Below the pieces are notes generated by a model. It worked only from the letters and a program-made list of their open reading frames with translations. It was not told the origin of the DNA and searched no databases. Made by a program: the position numbers and the translations under genes. Positions 34,182-43,382 of a DNA stretch of 64,000 nucleotides are shown here, in pieces. The DNA is from Ruminococcus hominis (GTDB lineage Bacteria; Bacillota; Clostridia; Lachnospirales; Lachnospiraceae). Location of the stretch: contig NZ_JACOPE010000001.1 of the NCBI RefSeq assembly GCF_014287355.1, positions 2,542,001-2,606,000 on the forward strand, written 5' to 3'. How positions within the stretch are numbered: the first letter of the stretch is position 1; the number at the start of each line of letters is the position of its first letter.

Positions 34182-35423
34182 TTATATTCTTCCATAGATT
34201 GACTTCGGTACATATGCCTTTACTGCAATTCCTTCTTCAACATATTTCTCTTCTAAAAGCTGCCCATGTTTTCGAATCAATTGAATTCTACCGGCTTCAG
34301 AAAAATCATACAATCGTTCCACATAAATCTGATCCTGCCGGATGATATCAAGCAATGCCCCTTTCAGTTCATCCAGTCCCTGTCCGGTCTTTGCTGACAC
34401 TGCAAATGTATAGTCTGCATGCAGATCGCGAAACATTTGTGGTGCTTCCAATTTATCCTGCTTATTAAACAGTGTAATAATAGGCTTTCCTTCTACGCCT
34501 AACTGACGCAGTGTATCATATACTACATACATCTGTGTATCCATCTGAGGGTTTGAAGCATCTACAACATGAATTATAATATCTGCATATTTTGCTTCTT
34601 CCAGAGTACTTTTAAATGCCTCTATCAAATGATGTGGCAATTTGCGGATAAAACCTACGGTATCCGTCAAAAGTACCTGTTGTTTTCCTTCCAGTTCTAA
34701 CGCTCTGGTCGTTGTATCCAATGTTGAGAAGAGCATGGCATCTTCTAAAATTCCTGCCCCGGTCAGTGCATTCTCCAAACTGCTCTTTCCTGCGGAAGTA
34801 TATCCTACAAGGGCTGCCACTTTCAGATTAGAATCCTTACGCTGTGTCCGGATCAATTCACGGTGCTGTTCCACCTCGCGCAGTTCTTTTTTTAATCTGC
34901 TGATTCGTTCTCGAATCAAACGCCTATCCATCTCCAGTTTTTTCTCTCCGGGACCTCTTGTACCAATTCCGCCTCCCAGTCTGGACAATGAATTTCCCAG
35001 TCCAATCAATCTTGATGCTCTATATTTTAATTGTGCAAGTTCTACCTGTATCTTACCTTCACTTGATACTGCTCTTGCCGCAAAAATATCCAGGATCAAT
35101 AGCGTACGATCAATGATTTTACACCCTAACTCCTGTTCCAGATTTTTTAATTGCACAGATGTCAGTTCATCATCACAAATAATTCCTGTGGCATCTGTTT
35201 CCCACAACAGTTCTTTGAGTTCGGTTATTTTTCCTTTTCCTATATAAGTTGCCGGATGAATATACTCTCTGCTTTGTATCATTCTTCCCACAACTTCAGC
35301 TCCTGCAGTTTTTGCCAGTTCGCCAAGCTCATCCAATGACTCTTCTGCCGGTTCGTTTTCATTTAACTGAACTCCGACCAAAATCACTTTTTCTTCGGCT
35401 TCTTTTAACTCATACATCGTCAT
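34182..35423 (-). CDS. hflX: Ribosome-associated GTPase HflX
   Basis: 413 residues. The N-terminal HflX domain has HPATYIGKGK and the glycine-rich GGIGTRGPGEKKLE. The G domain has P-loop GYTSAGKSS, G3 DTVGFI and NKQD. HflX binds 50S subunits and rescues stalled ribosomes under stress. It is followed 3 bases upstream by the TPR lipoprotein gene, and is unrelated to the surrounding sugar loci. Confidence 0.96.
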   Translation of the reverse strand: MTMYELKEAEEKVILVGVQLNENEPAEESLDELGELAKTAGAEVVGRMIQSREYIHPATYIGKGKITELKELLWETDATGIICDDELTSVQLKNLEQELGCKIIDRTLLILDIFAARAVSSEGKIQVELAQLKYRASRLIGLGNSLSRLGGGIGTRGPGEKKLEMDRRLIRERISRLKKELREVEQHRELIRTQRKDSNLKVAALVGYTSAGKSSLENALTGAGILEDAMLFSTLDTTTRALELEGKQQVLLTDTVGFIRKLPHHLIEAFKSTLEEAKYADIIIHVVDASNPQMDTQMYVVYDTLRQLGVEGKPIITLFNKQDKLEAPQMFRDLHADYTFAVSAKTGQGLDELKGALLDIIRQDQIYVERLYDFSEAGRIQLIRKHGQLLEEKYVEEGIAVKAYVPKSIYGRI

Positions 35424-35426
35424 AAA

Positions 35427-36029
35427 CTATCTTGTCTCCAAAAATTCTACTTCTTTTTCTATATCCTTGTCATTCGGGTAGTCTGCAATATACTCATTTG
35501 CCGCATTCTTAGCTTCTTCCCAGTTTTCCTGTTTTTCATAACACACAACCTGATTGTATCTCATCTCCTGTATGAGATCAGAATAATCAACTTCTTTTTT
35601 TGATTTCGATGCATTTACCGCATCCTTTGACTGTGCATATGAAATTCCTTCGTCAAAATATTTTAATGCAGATTCATAATCCTCCTGCTGCATTGCAGAC
35701 ACTCCCATAATATTGTAAAGCTCGGCAGTTCTCTGAACTCCATCATCTAACGCTTTCTGCATACTTTCCAGGACTTTATCATACTCTTTTAATTCATAGT
35801 ATGCCATTCCCAGTCCGCGATAAGCTTCCGCAGCATTCTCTTTCTTTCCTTTCGCCTCTGCTGTACTTGCAGCCTGTGTAAACTGAGTAACCGCTTCTTT
35901 ATAATCTTCCTTTTCCATTGCTTTTATTCCTGCTTTTCCTGCATTTGAACATCCTGTAAGTAAACAAGACATTGTCAAAATCACCAATCCACAGTTTCGA
36001 ATAAATTGCATTTGATTCTTCATTTTCAT
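35427..36029 (-). CDS. TPR-repeat lipoprotein
   Basis: 200 residues. A signal peptide ends in the lipobox LLTGC (cysteine near residue 26), so the protein is anchored to the membrane outer face. About three to four tetratricopeptide repeats follow (for example AAEAYRGLGMAYYELKEYDKVLE). The function is not known; TPRs mediate protein contacts. It lies between the metal ATPase (15 bases) and hflX, probably co-transcribed. Confidence 0.88.
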   Translation of the reverse strand: MKMKNQMQFIRNCGLVILTMSCLLTGCSNAGKAGIKAMEKEDYKEAVTQFTQAASTAEAKGKKENAAEAYRGLGMAYYELKEYDKVLESMQKALDDGVQRTAELYNIMGVSAMQQEDYESALKYFDEGISYAQSKDAVNASKSKKEVDYSDLIQEMRYNQVVCYEKQENWEEAKNAANEYIADYPNDKDIEKEVEFLETR

Positions 36030-36044
36030 TCTCCATTTTCGTCT

Positions 36045-37904
36045 TTATTCCGGATATTTCAATATCCAGAATGAATTTAAAATATTTAATAACATTACAC
36101 CGACATCCGCAATGATGGCATTCTCCATAGATACATAACCAAATAATGCCAGCACCAGCAAATATACTTTCATGCCGATTGCAAAAATCATATTCTGCTT
36201 CACTGCCCGAATTGTCCCTTTGGAAATCCGAATCGCATTTACAATTTTAATCGGCTCATCTTCCATCAAAATAATATCTGCAGCTTCAAGTGCTGCATCT
36301 GCTCCCAGTCCTCCCATGGCAATTCCGATATCAGCACGTGCAAGAACCGGCGCGTCATTGATTCCATCCCCGACAAACGCAAGTTTTTCCTCTTCAATCC
36401 GGCTTTCCATAAAGTCTTCTAACTGTTCTACTTTATCCTCCGGCATTAAGTTTGCAAAAACAGAGTGGATTCCTATTTTTCTGGCAACATCTTCTGCCAC
36501 TCTGTCATTGTCACCTGTCAGCATAACGGACTCGATCTGATGTCTGTCAAGCCATCGTACCATCTTTTTCACACCTGGTCGAATAATATCCGAGATTAAA
36601 ATATATCCGGCATATTCTCCATCTACCGCTATATGAACCGCTGTTCCGATATCCGATACCGGCTGATAATAAAAGCCTTGCTTATTCATATATTTTGCAT
36701 TTCCGGCAAAGACAACTTGTCCATCTACAATTGATTCCACTCCAAAGCCAGAATATTCCCTTGTATGAGAAACTCTTGCTGTATCAATTGTTTTTCCATA
36801 GGCCTCCCTTAATGACTGTGCGATTGGATGATTTGAATGAACCTCCCCATATGCGGCAAGCTCCAGTAACTTCTGTTCAGACATTCCTCGCGGACAAATC
36901 TCTTTGACAGTAAATACACCTTCCGTTAAAGTTCCTGTCTTATCAAACACAAATGTTTCTGTCTGTGATAAGGCTTCCAGATAATTACTTCCTTTGATCA
37001 ATACACCTTGTCTGGATGCTGCTCCGATTCCACCTAAAAATGCAAGTGGAACCGATACTAACAGACCACATGGACATGCAGCTACCAGAAAAATCAATCC
37101 TCGATAAATCCAAACATGTCTATCCTGACCCGCAAACATCATTGGCGGAAGTATCATGACTAAAATTCCCATCAGTATTACGATTGGTGTATAGTATCTC
37201 GTAAATCGATCAGCAAGCTTTTCTGTTTCTGCTTTTTTATTATTTGCCGCTTCAACCAAGGTCATAATCTTCGCTGCCATAGATTCCTCATAAACTTTCG
37301 AAACTCTCGCCTCGATCATTCCACTTAGATTGATACTTCCGCTAAAAAGCTTGCTTCCTATCTTCACTTCTCTTGGTTCTGCCTCGCCAGTCAACGCTTT
37401 TGTATCTATCATACTTACGCCCTGTGTAACTGTTGCGTCCACCGGAATTCTCTCTCCCGGTTTAACCACGATTACATTCCCCGGTATCAATTCGTCAGGC
37501 GAAACCGTTCTTGTTCCACCTGCAATCTTTAAGTTTGCATGTGACGGCCGGATATCCATAAATTTGGCAATTGATTTTTTTGTTCTTTGCAGAGAAATAG
37601 CCTCTACCAGATTTCCCACCTGATAAAATAGTACGGCCGCAACAGCCTCACGATATCGCCCAACAAACATGGCTCCTATTGTTGCAACCAACATCAGAAG
37701 ATTTTCATCAAAAAGTTTTTTATGTTTTATATTATAAAAGGTCTGCCACACTATCTTTACTGAAAGTACAATATATGCAAAAATATACAACATCAATTCC
37801 ACTCTGCTATCTGTATTCCATTGCTTTACCGCAAAAAGTGCATTCAAGTAAAGAACCAGGCCTGCTCCTATTTCGATCAGCTTACTTTTTACTTCTTTTG
37901 TCAT
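36045..37904 (-). CDS. Heavy-metal-translocating P-type ATPase (P1B)
   Basis: 619 residues. It has the metal-site CPC in VAACPCGLLVS, phosphorylation motif DKTGTLT, SNHPIA of the P1B class, and GDGINDAP hinge. No N-terminal heavy-metal-binding domain is present; the protein starts almost directly with membrane helices. It exports a soft metal such as Zn, Cd or Cu; the final-helix segment ADVGVMLLNILNS fits the Zn/Cd group. ATG at 37904 with GAGGG is preferred to one 21 bases upstream. Confidence 0.94.
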   Translation of the reverse strand: MTKEVKSKLIEIGAGLVLYLNALFAVKQWNTDSRVELMLYIFAYIVLSVKIVWQTFYNIKHKKLFDENLLMLVATIGAMFVGRYREAVAAVLFYQVGNLVEAISLQRTKKSIAKFMDIRPSHANLKIAGGTRTVSPDELIPGNVIVVKPGERIPVDATVTQGVSMIDTKALTGEAEPREVKIGSKLFSGSINLSGMIEARVSKVYEESMAAKIMTLVEAANNKKAETEKLADRFTRYYTPIVILMGILVMILPPMMFAGQDRHVWIYRGLIFLVAACPCGLLVSVPLAFLGGIGAASRQGVLIKGSNYLEALSQTETFVFDKTGTLTEGVFTVKEICPRGMSEQKLLELAAYGEVHSNHPIAQSLREAYGKTIDTARVSHTREYSGFGVESIVDGQVVFAGNAKYMNKQGFYYQPVSDIGTAVHIAVDGEYAGYILISDIIRPGVKKMVRWLDRHQIESVMLTGDNDRVAEDVARKIGIHSVFANLMPEDKVEQLEDFMESRIEEEKLAFVGDGINDAPVLARADIGIAMGGLGADAALEAADIILMEDEPIKIVNAIRISKGTIRAVKQNMIFAIGMKVYLLVLALFGYVSMENAIIADVGVMLLNILNSFWILKYPE

Positions 37905-37969
37905 TCTTATCCCTCTGCTTTTCAATCGCCTACGTTACTTCTCGCCGCTTTTAAGTCGAATGTACCTGA

Positions 37970-38674
37970 CTACATTTCTCTCTTTCCTAATAAATGTTCC
38001 GCCACACTGGCAACACTCTCTGTCTTTTGTACCCCTTCCTGCTGCTCCAGACACGCTTGAATTGCTTCATTGAGCGATAACATCTTATCATCCAGCTCTG
38101 ATACCATCTGTGCACATTCTCTTAAATCCCTGCTTATATATTCCGGTGCCATTCCTTCAAATTTGTAGTAAATCTTATGTTCCAGACTGGCCCAGAAGTC
38201 CATTGCAATCGTTCGAATCTGAATTTCTACTTTCGTATCAACCACGCTATCTGATAAAAAGATTGGAACAGATACCAGCATATGATAACTCTTATATCCG
38301 CTTTCCTTCGGTTTTTTAATATAATCCTTGATTGTCAGCACTTTCAGGTCGCTTTGATTACCTATCATCTCTGCTAATCTGTAAATATCAGATGTAAATG
38401 AACAGATCAGCCTTACTCCTGCAATATCATTAATATACTTTACCATATTCTCAATCGATGTTTCATATCCATATCGTTTCAACTTTTTTACAATACTCTC
38501 CGGAGTTTTCACCCTCGTCTTGATATGCTCAATCGGATTATATTTATGCACATGCTGAAACTCATCATTGAGAATTTCTAACTTTGTCCCCACTTCTTTT
38601 AATGCTGCATTGTACAGAAAGATAACAGTCTTCCAACTATCTACATCCTCATAATTTTTAATTGCATCCTGCAT
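37970..38674 (-). CDS. Small alarmone synthetase (RelQ/YjbM-like GTP pyrophosphokinase)
   Basis: 234 residues, a single RelA/SpoT synthetase domain: RVKTPESIVKKLKRYG, DIAGVRLICSF, KESGYKSYHM and the catalytic region VEIQIRTIAMDFWASLEHK. It transfers pyrophosphate from ATP to GTP or GDP in the cytoplasm. It has no hydrolase domain, but an HD hydrolase gene lies 6 kb away. It is a separate gene, with 65 bases to the P-type ATPase start downstream. Confidence 0.94.
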   Translation of the reverse strand: MQDAIKNYEDVDSWKTVIFLYNAALKEVGTKLEILNDEFQHVHKYNPIEHIKTRVKTPESIVKKLKRYGYETSIENMVKYINDIAGVRLICSFTSDIYRLAEMIGNQSDLKVLTIKDYIKKPKESGYKSYHMLVSVPIFLSDSVVDTKVEIQIRTIAMDFWASLEHKIYYKFEGMAPEYISRDLRECAQMVSELDDKMLSLNEAIQACLEQQEGVQKTESVASVAEHLLGKREM

Positions 38675-38774
38675 TCGACATCGTTCTCCTTCATAAATAT
38701 ATTTCTTTCCCCATTCACTATTTCTGTCAATTTTTAAGAAACAGTATATATACTTTAGTATAGCATAGTCCAGC

Positions 38775-39830
38775 CTACAAATCCAGTTTCATGTCTCCAT
38801 AACGAATCCACTTTTTCTTTCGCATATACTCAGAAAAAAGTAATGTCAAAAGTGCCGGCAGAACAATCTGGATTGTCAGCATTTTAATCATGACTATCAT
38901 CGGTTCTTCCGTCTGCGTCATAACCTGCCAGGTCATAATCTGCCCCACCAGTCCGGCTGTTCCCATCCCCGACCCAGTTGCATTATTAGTCATATGCAAA
39001 AACATGGTTCCGACCGGTCCTAAAATTGCACTGGATAATATTGCAGGAAGCCAAATCACCGGTCGTTTCACAATATTCGGAACCTGTAGCATTGATGTTC
39101 CGATTCCCTGTGCAAATAAACCTCCAAATCCGTTTTCACGAAAACTTGCAACTGCAAAACCAACCATATTACAGCAGCATCCTATCGTTGCCGCACCAGC
39201 TGCCAGACCTGATAAATTCAATACAATTCCGATTGCAGCCGAACTAATTGGAAGTGTCAAAACCATTCCCATCAATACAGAAACTACAATTCCCATGATT
39301 AACGGCTGTTGCTCCGTTCCCCAGTTGATCAGAGAACCTATCCAAGCCATAAATTTTGAAATCGGCGGTCCCACAAAAAGCCCTACTGCCGAACCGACAC
39401 CGATAGTAACAAGCGGTGTGATCAATATATCCAGTTTTGTCTTTCCCGCAATTAAAATTCCTACTTCAATAGCAAGATAAGCAGCAACAAATGCTCCCAG
39501 AGGTTCACCCGGTCCCGCTAACACAATTGCCCCATTCTGCAAAATCTCTCCCGATAAAATCTTACCGGCAAATGCACCTACCATACCTGCTGTCGCTGCT
39601 GACACTACAACCAGCTGACTTGCTTCAAATTTTCTTGCGACGCCAACACCGATTCCTGCGCCTGTCATCGCTGCTGCGACCTTTCCTATCAGAACGATCC
39701 ATGCCCCTGTATTACCAGTCACCATAGCTCCAATCTGCTGTATGATCGTCCCAATGATCAACGTTGCAAACAATCCCTGTGCCATACCACTCAATCCGTC
39801 AATAAAAATACGGTCCAATCCTTTTTTCAT
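38775..39830 (-). CDS. Membrane protein of the PTS EIIC_2 family
   Basis: 351 residues from ATG at 39830 (AAGGA upstream); the frame extends a further 40 codons but without a site. About ten hydrophobic, glycine-rich helices, starting GLDRIFIDGLSGMAQGLFATLIIGT. This matches the PF13303 group, whose members lack the EIIA and EIIB partners and whose substrates are unknown. No PTS phosphocarrier lies nearby. Confidence 0.85.
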   Translation of the reverse strand: MKKGLDRIFIDGLSGMAQGLFATLIIGTIIQQIGAMVTGNTGAWIVLIGKVAAAMTGAGIGVGVARKFEASQLVVVSAATAGMVGAFAGKILSGEILQNGAIVLAGPGEPLGAFVAAYLAIEVGILIAGKTKLDILITPLVTIGVGSAVGLFVGPPISKFMAWIGSLINWGTEQQPLIMGIVVSVLMGMVLTLPISSAAIGIVLNLSGLAAGAATIGCCCNMVGFAVASFRENGFGGLFAQGIGTSMLQVPNIVKRPVIWLPAILSSAILGPVGTMFLHMTNNATGSGMGTAGLVGQIMTWQVMTQTEEPMIVMIKMLTIQIVLPALLTLLFSEYMRKKKWIRYGDMKLDL

Positions 39831-40058
39831 TTCGCAATTTCCTTCCAAATCTTGTTTTCTAACTGCATCATATAAAACGCTGCCTTCCATTCTTTTCCTT
39901 GCAAACAACAACATTTTATTTTCGTTATCATCATATTCTATCATCGACATTTTGCTTTTTCAATGATATACTTGAACTACTTTTCAAATTTTAATAAGTA
40001 TAGATAAAATTATAATTTGCAGAATATTTTTAATCATAACAAGGAGGTCACCTTTATT

Positions 40059-40322
40059 ATGTTTCGTTTATGGGGAAAAGAATTCAAAGACAACCATATG
40101 CTCCGTGACACAGTCATCTGTGATGATACAGATGATACCCGGACTCATAAGATTTTTCATGCATTGGATGAGATCTGCTATGAATTTGATTTAAGTAAAC
40201 CGATTTGGCTGGACTCTACGATTGCTGATTTTAAAAGGCATGATAAAGCTCGATTTTATCAGGATAACTTTGTAGATTCAATTGATTTTGATTATTTGGA
40301 GATACAGATTATTGAAGAATAG
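40059..40322 (+). CDS. Small acidic hypothetical protein
   Basis: 87 residues from ATG at 40059 after AAGGAGG. Rich in Asp, no membrane segment, and I do not recognise a domain. It begins MFRLWGKEFKDNHMLRD. It is 31 bases before the interrupted kinase gene on the same strand, so the two probably belong to one unit. Confidence 0.7.
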   Translation: MFRLWGKEFKDNHMLRDTVICDDTDDTRTHKIFHALDEICYEFDLSKPIWLDSTIADFKRHDKARFYQDNFVDSIDFDYLEIQIIEE

Positions 40323-40353
40323 ACGGGAAGAAGTTTTAGGAGTGAACGTGTAG

Positions 40354-41319
40354 ATGTTAAAACGACAAGAAGGTTATATTTTAAAACATATTGATGACAA
40401 GACTTACCTCCTTCCATATGGACAGAAAATTGCCGACTGTATTGTCCGGCTTTATGGACCTGCTCATGTTTTTTCTGAAAAGTTTGCACCTTTTTACCTG
40501 TCATCTACTACTTTCTCCGGATGCAACGATCATAGAGAAGAGCTTCCGCAGACAGTGTGTTCTGATATGGATATCGAAATTATTTTGGGCGAACCACAGA
40601 ATCATCAGAATGGTACAATTCTTCTTCGCAACAAAGAATTGATCGTCTCTTGTTGGGAAGAAGGATATCTTTTATAGTTTCCAACTCTGGATAACATCAT
40701 CGAAGCTCAGATTACCACAAATGCTAATTACGCCAGAATTTACTGTAAGAATACGCTTCCGGAAAGCGATTGCGAGAATCTTTTTCTTGCAATCCGTCCT
40801 TGCTTTTTATATAAAGCACAACTGGAAGGCTGTTTTGCCATCCATTCTGCTTCGATTCTCTATCAGGATCAGGCGTGGCTGTTCTCCGGACATTCCGGCA
40901 TGGGCAAGTCCACTCACACTGCCCTCTGGCATGACCTCTTACATACCCCATATTTAAATGGGGACTTGAATCTTGTAGCACAAAAAAACGGACAGCCTGT
41001 GGTATACGGAATTCCATGGTGCGGGACATCACAGATTTCCACTGCCAAAACATATCCTCTCGGCGGTATTGTCTTACTCGGAAGAGCTGACATCGATTAT
41101 CTCGTAGACCTCGAACATTACGAGAAAGTACTACAGGTTATGCAACGCATGATTTCTCCTAGTTGGAGTGCCTCACTTATGGAATGTAATTTGGATTTTG
41201 CACATATTCTGGCAGATACGATTCCTATTTATAAACTGATGTGCACGAAAAATCCTTCCGCTTTAGAAGTTATAAAAACACAGATTGATACACTTTCATT
41301 GTTGCAAAAACAGACCTGA
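40354..41319 (+). pseudogene. HPr-kinase-like P-loop protein interrupted by an in-frame TAG
   Basis: Two open segments in the same frame, 40354-40674 and 40678-41316, are separated only by TAG at 40675-40677. Read through, they give 320 residues. The second part has AIHSASILYQDQAW then P-loop FSGHSGMGKSTHTALW, as in HPr-kinase/PqqD-type proteins found near peptide-modification genes. The P-loop lies after the stop, so the short 107-residue product would lack kinase function. A recent nonsense mutation or amber readthrough are the two explanations; restart inside (ATG 40900) would lose the P-loop. Confidence 0.8.
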
Positions 41320-41355
41320 CATGGAAAACAATTTTCCACATCAGGTCTGTTTTTT
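41311..41355 (+). terminator. Terminator of the interrupted kinase gene
   Basis: CAGACCTGA (41311-41319) pairs with TCAGGTCTG (41341-41349), with an inner TGGAAAA/TTTTCCA stem, followed by six T. The left arm includes the stop codon. Confidence 0.88.
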
Positions 41356-41394
41356 ACATCTTATTCACAATTTCTAACCGTCTCCGGTGAATGA

Positions 41395-41780
41395 TTACAT
41401 ATTCCAGTCTGTTACTATATCGTCCGGATCATATCCCTTCTTTTCCCAAGATGACATACGATTACCATTATCCACGTCATAGCTTCCTGCATGGCCGGAA
41501 TCTTCATAATGTGTCTGAAGACCACATCCGTTTGCTGTATTTGCCGGACATCCAAGACAGGCAAACTGCTGTTTGTATCCTCTTGTTCCTCCGTTCCAGT
41601 TAGAATAATCAGAACCTTCACCTGGTTAAATGCTGCTCTTAAATTCTCTACACCAAATGATTTGTCCTGGTCATAACGAATTCCATTCTGGTCATTGAGG
41701 TGAACTGTCATCAGTTTTCCCATTGCCATTGCAAATCCGATTTCATTTGCCGGGAAATCATGCACTACATCGATGAACAT
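41395..41780 (-). pseudogene. Fragments of a sugar isomerase-like and a second protein gene
   Basis: Minus-strand text from about 41760 to 41640 encodes FPANEIGFAMAMGKLMTVHLNDQNG and FGVENLRAAFNQVKV, typical of TIM-barrel sugar isomerases. Near 41615 the sense moves to another frame, which runs EGSDYSNWNGGTRGYKQQ, then a cysteine motif CLGCPANTANGC, to a stop at 41395. I do not recognise the second piece. Neither has a proper start or full length, so both are remnants joined by rearrangement. Confidence 0.65.
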
Positions 41781-42152
41781 TATAGCGAAAAACTCCTGCT
41801 TTCAGATATCGCTAAACAGCAGGAGCTTGACTTATACTATTTATCTCATTTATTTAAGGAATCCTTTGGAATCACATTTCAAAACTATTTGTCCAAGATT
41901 CGCTGCGAGCACGCCCGCCAGCTTTTATTGTTGACTGATTATTCCCTGTTGGATATCAGCATCGCCTGTGGATTCTCCGATCCGAAATATTTTAACAAAG
42001 CTTTCAAGGCACAATACGGATGTTCTCCAAAGGAATACCGAAGATCTTTCCAGAATGCACATATCGAGCAGCAGCAGAAATCGATGCTTACAACACAGGA
42101 CTTTTTGTCAGATGACGCCAGTCTGCTCATGTTGGAGAAGTACACGCTGTGA
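41755..42152 (+). pseudogene. AraC-family regulator remnant (DNA-binding domain only)
   Basis: The text EIMHYIDEHYSEKLLLSDIA through DPKYFNKAFKAQYGCSPKEYRRSF is a complete AraC double helix-turn-helix of about 100 residues plus a 30-residue tail, but the sensor half is missing. Its 5' side runs into the antisense isomerase fragment near 41760. A stand-alone DNA-binding protein could start at the ATG at 41770 or 41700, but a truncated remnant is likelier. Confidence 0.7.
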
Positions 42153-42159
42153 CTTCGAC

Positions 42160-42301
42160 GTTACTATTCAGAGTACCTGTGACCAGCAACGCATCTCGCC
42201 ATTTTAAATTGCCTTTGGCGATAGGCGAGATGCCGTTCAAGACAAAACGTGCATCCTCCGTGTCAATCAGCGTAGTGAATGACACGGGAGTGAACAGTAA
42301 C
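42160..42301. repeat. Three-way-junction-like structured element
   Basis: GTTACTATTCA (42160) pairs with TGAACAGTAAC (42291) except one G-T pair. It encloses two hairpins: CATCTCGCC (42192) with GGCGAGATG (42224), and CCGTGTCA (42258) with TGACACGG (42280). The word ACTTCGAC flanks both sides directly. The rest of 42153-42420 holds only the start region of the lipase. I see no credible ORF. Confidence 0.65.
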
Positions 42302-42420
42302 ACTTCGACTCCACATGGATTTTGGCTCGCTATCGTTATTGAAATAATTTTCAAAGTCTTGTATACTCCTACTTAGGAATTTATCACATCATATTAATAT
42401 TAAAAAAGGAAGATTATATT

Positions 42421-43275
42421 TTGAATAAGATAAAAAAAGGATTAGTCATGGAAGGCGGTGCCATGCGTGGAATGTTCACTGCCGGAGTAATCGATGTTCT
42501 CCTTGAAAACAACATCGTTTTTGATGGTGCTGTCGGAGTATCAGCAGGAGCAGTTTTTGGATGCAATTATAAATCAAAGCAGATAGGTCGTGCAATACGT
42601 TATAACAAAACATACTGCAATGACCCGAGATATGTTAGCCTTCGTTCATTTCTTCAAACGGGAAATCTATATAACGAACAATTTGCTTATCATGAAGTAC
42701 CAGAAATATTAGACCCTTTTGATTCACATACTTTTGCTTCCAATCCAATGGAATTCTATGTTGTTTGTACCGATATGGTAACAGGTAATGCAGTATATCA
42801 TCGTTGTGAGCATGGAACTACCGAAGATATTGAATGGATGAGAGCCTCTTCTTCCATGCCTCTTGTATCAAAAGTTGTAAAAATAGATAATTTATCTTTA
42901 TCTGATGGTGGCACAGCTGATTCCATCCCGATACGATTTTTGGAACAACAGGGTTACAATAAAAACATAGTTATTCTGACTCAGCCAAAAGGATTTGTAA
43001 AAAAACGCAATTCGTTTCTCCCTATATTGCGTGTTGCCTTACGTAAGTATCCTGCATTACTTCGTACTCTCAGTAATCGACATATTACCTACAATGAAAC
43101 ATTGAAGTATATAGAAACCCAGCAAAATGCCGGAAATCTATTTGTAATACAACCACCTGAAGCTCTAAACATTGGAGCTGTGGAACACAGACCGGAAGAA
43201 TTAGAACGTGTATATCAAATTGGAAGACATGAAGCACAGCGTGAACTGCAACATATTATAAGATTTCTCAATTGA
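42421..43275 (+). CDS. Patatin-like phospholipase
   Basis: 284 residues. Catalytic serine is in GVSAGA near residue 43, the oxyanion GGAMRG near 12, and the catalytic aspartate in LSDGG near 162. It acts as a serine acyl hydrolase on lipids, probably in the cytoplasm or at the membrane (no signal peptide). The start is TTG after GGAAG; no ATG fits better without losing the GGAMRG region. It stands alone. Confidence 0.92.
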   Translation: MNKIKKGLVMEGGAMRGMFTAGVIDVLLENNIVFDGAVGVSAGAVFGCNYKSKQIGRAIRYNKTYCNDPRYVSLRSFLQTGNLYNEQFAYHEVPEILDPFDSHTFASNPMEFYVVCTDMVTGNAVYHRCEHGTTEDIEWMRASSSMPLVSKVVKIDNLSLSDGGTADSIPIRFLEQQGYNKNIVILTQPKGFVKKRNSFLPILRVALRKYPALLRTLSNRHITYNETLKYIETQQNAGNLFVIQPPEALNIGAVEHRPEELERVYQIGRHEAQRELQHIIRFLN

Positions 43276-43382
43276 CTCCTAGCTAATCAATATTGGTGCT
43301 TTATAAAAGACTGACTTCATCGGATTTATCCTTTGAAATCAGTCTTCACCTTTACAATTGCTCTACTTCTGATATAAAGCGT

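Noticed and set aside
34642..35247. 201-codon open frame antisense to hflX
   Set aside because: It lies wholly inside a conserved gene, has no ribosome binding site and its composition mirrors the hflX codons.
38890..39480. 196-codon open frame antisense to the EIIC gene
   Set aside because: It is the reverse of a hydrophobic membrane-protein gene; Pro/Ile-rich text with no domain or start signal.
40675..40677. TAG as a pyrrolysine codon
   Set aside because: No pyl genes in the window, and other clear genes here (for example rhaA and the PHP gene) end with TAG.
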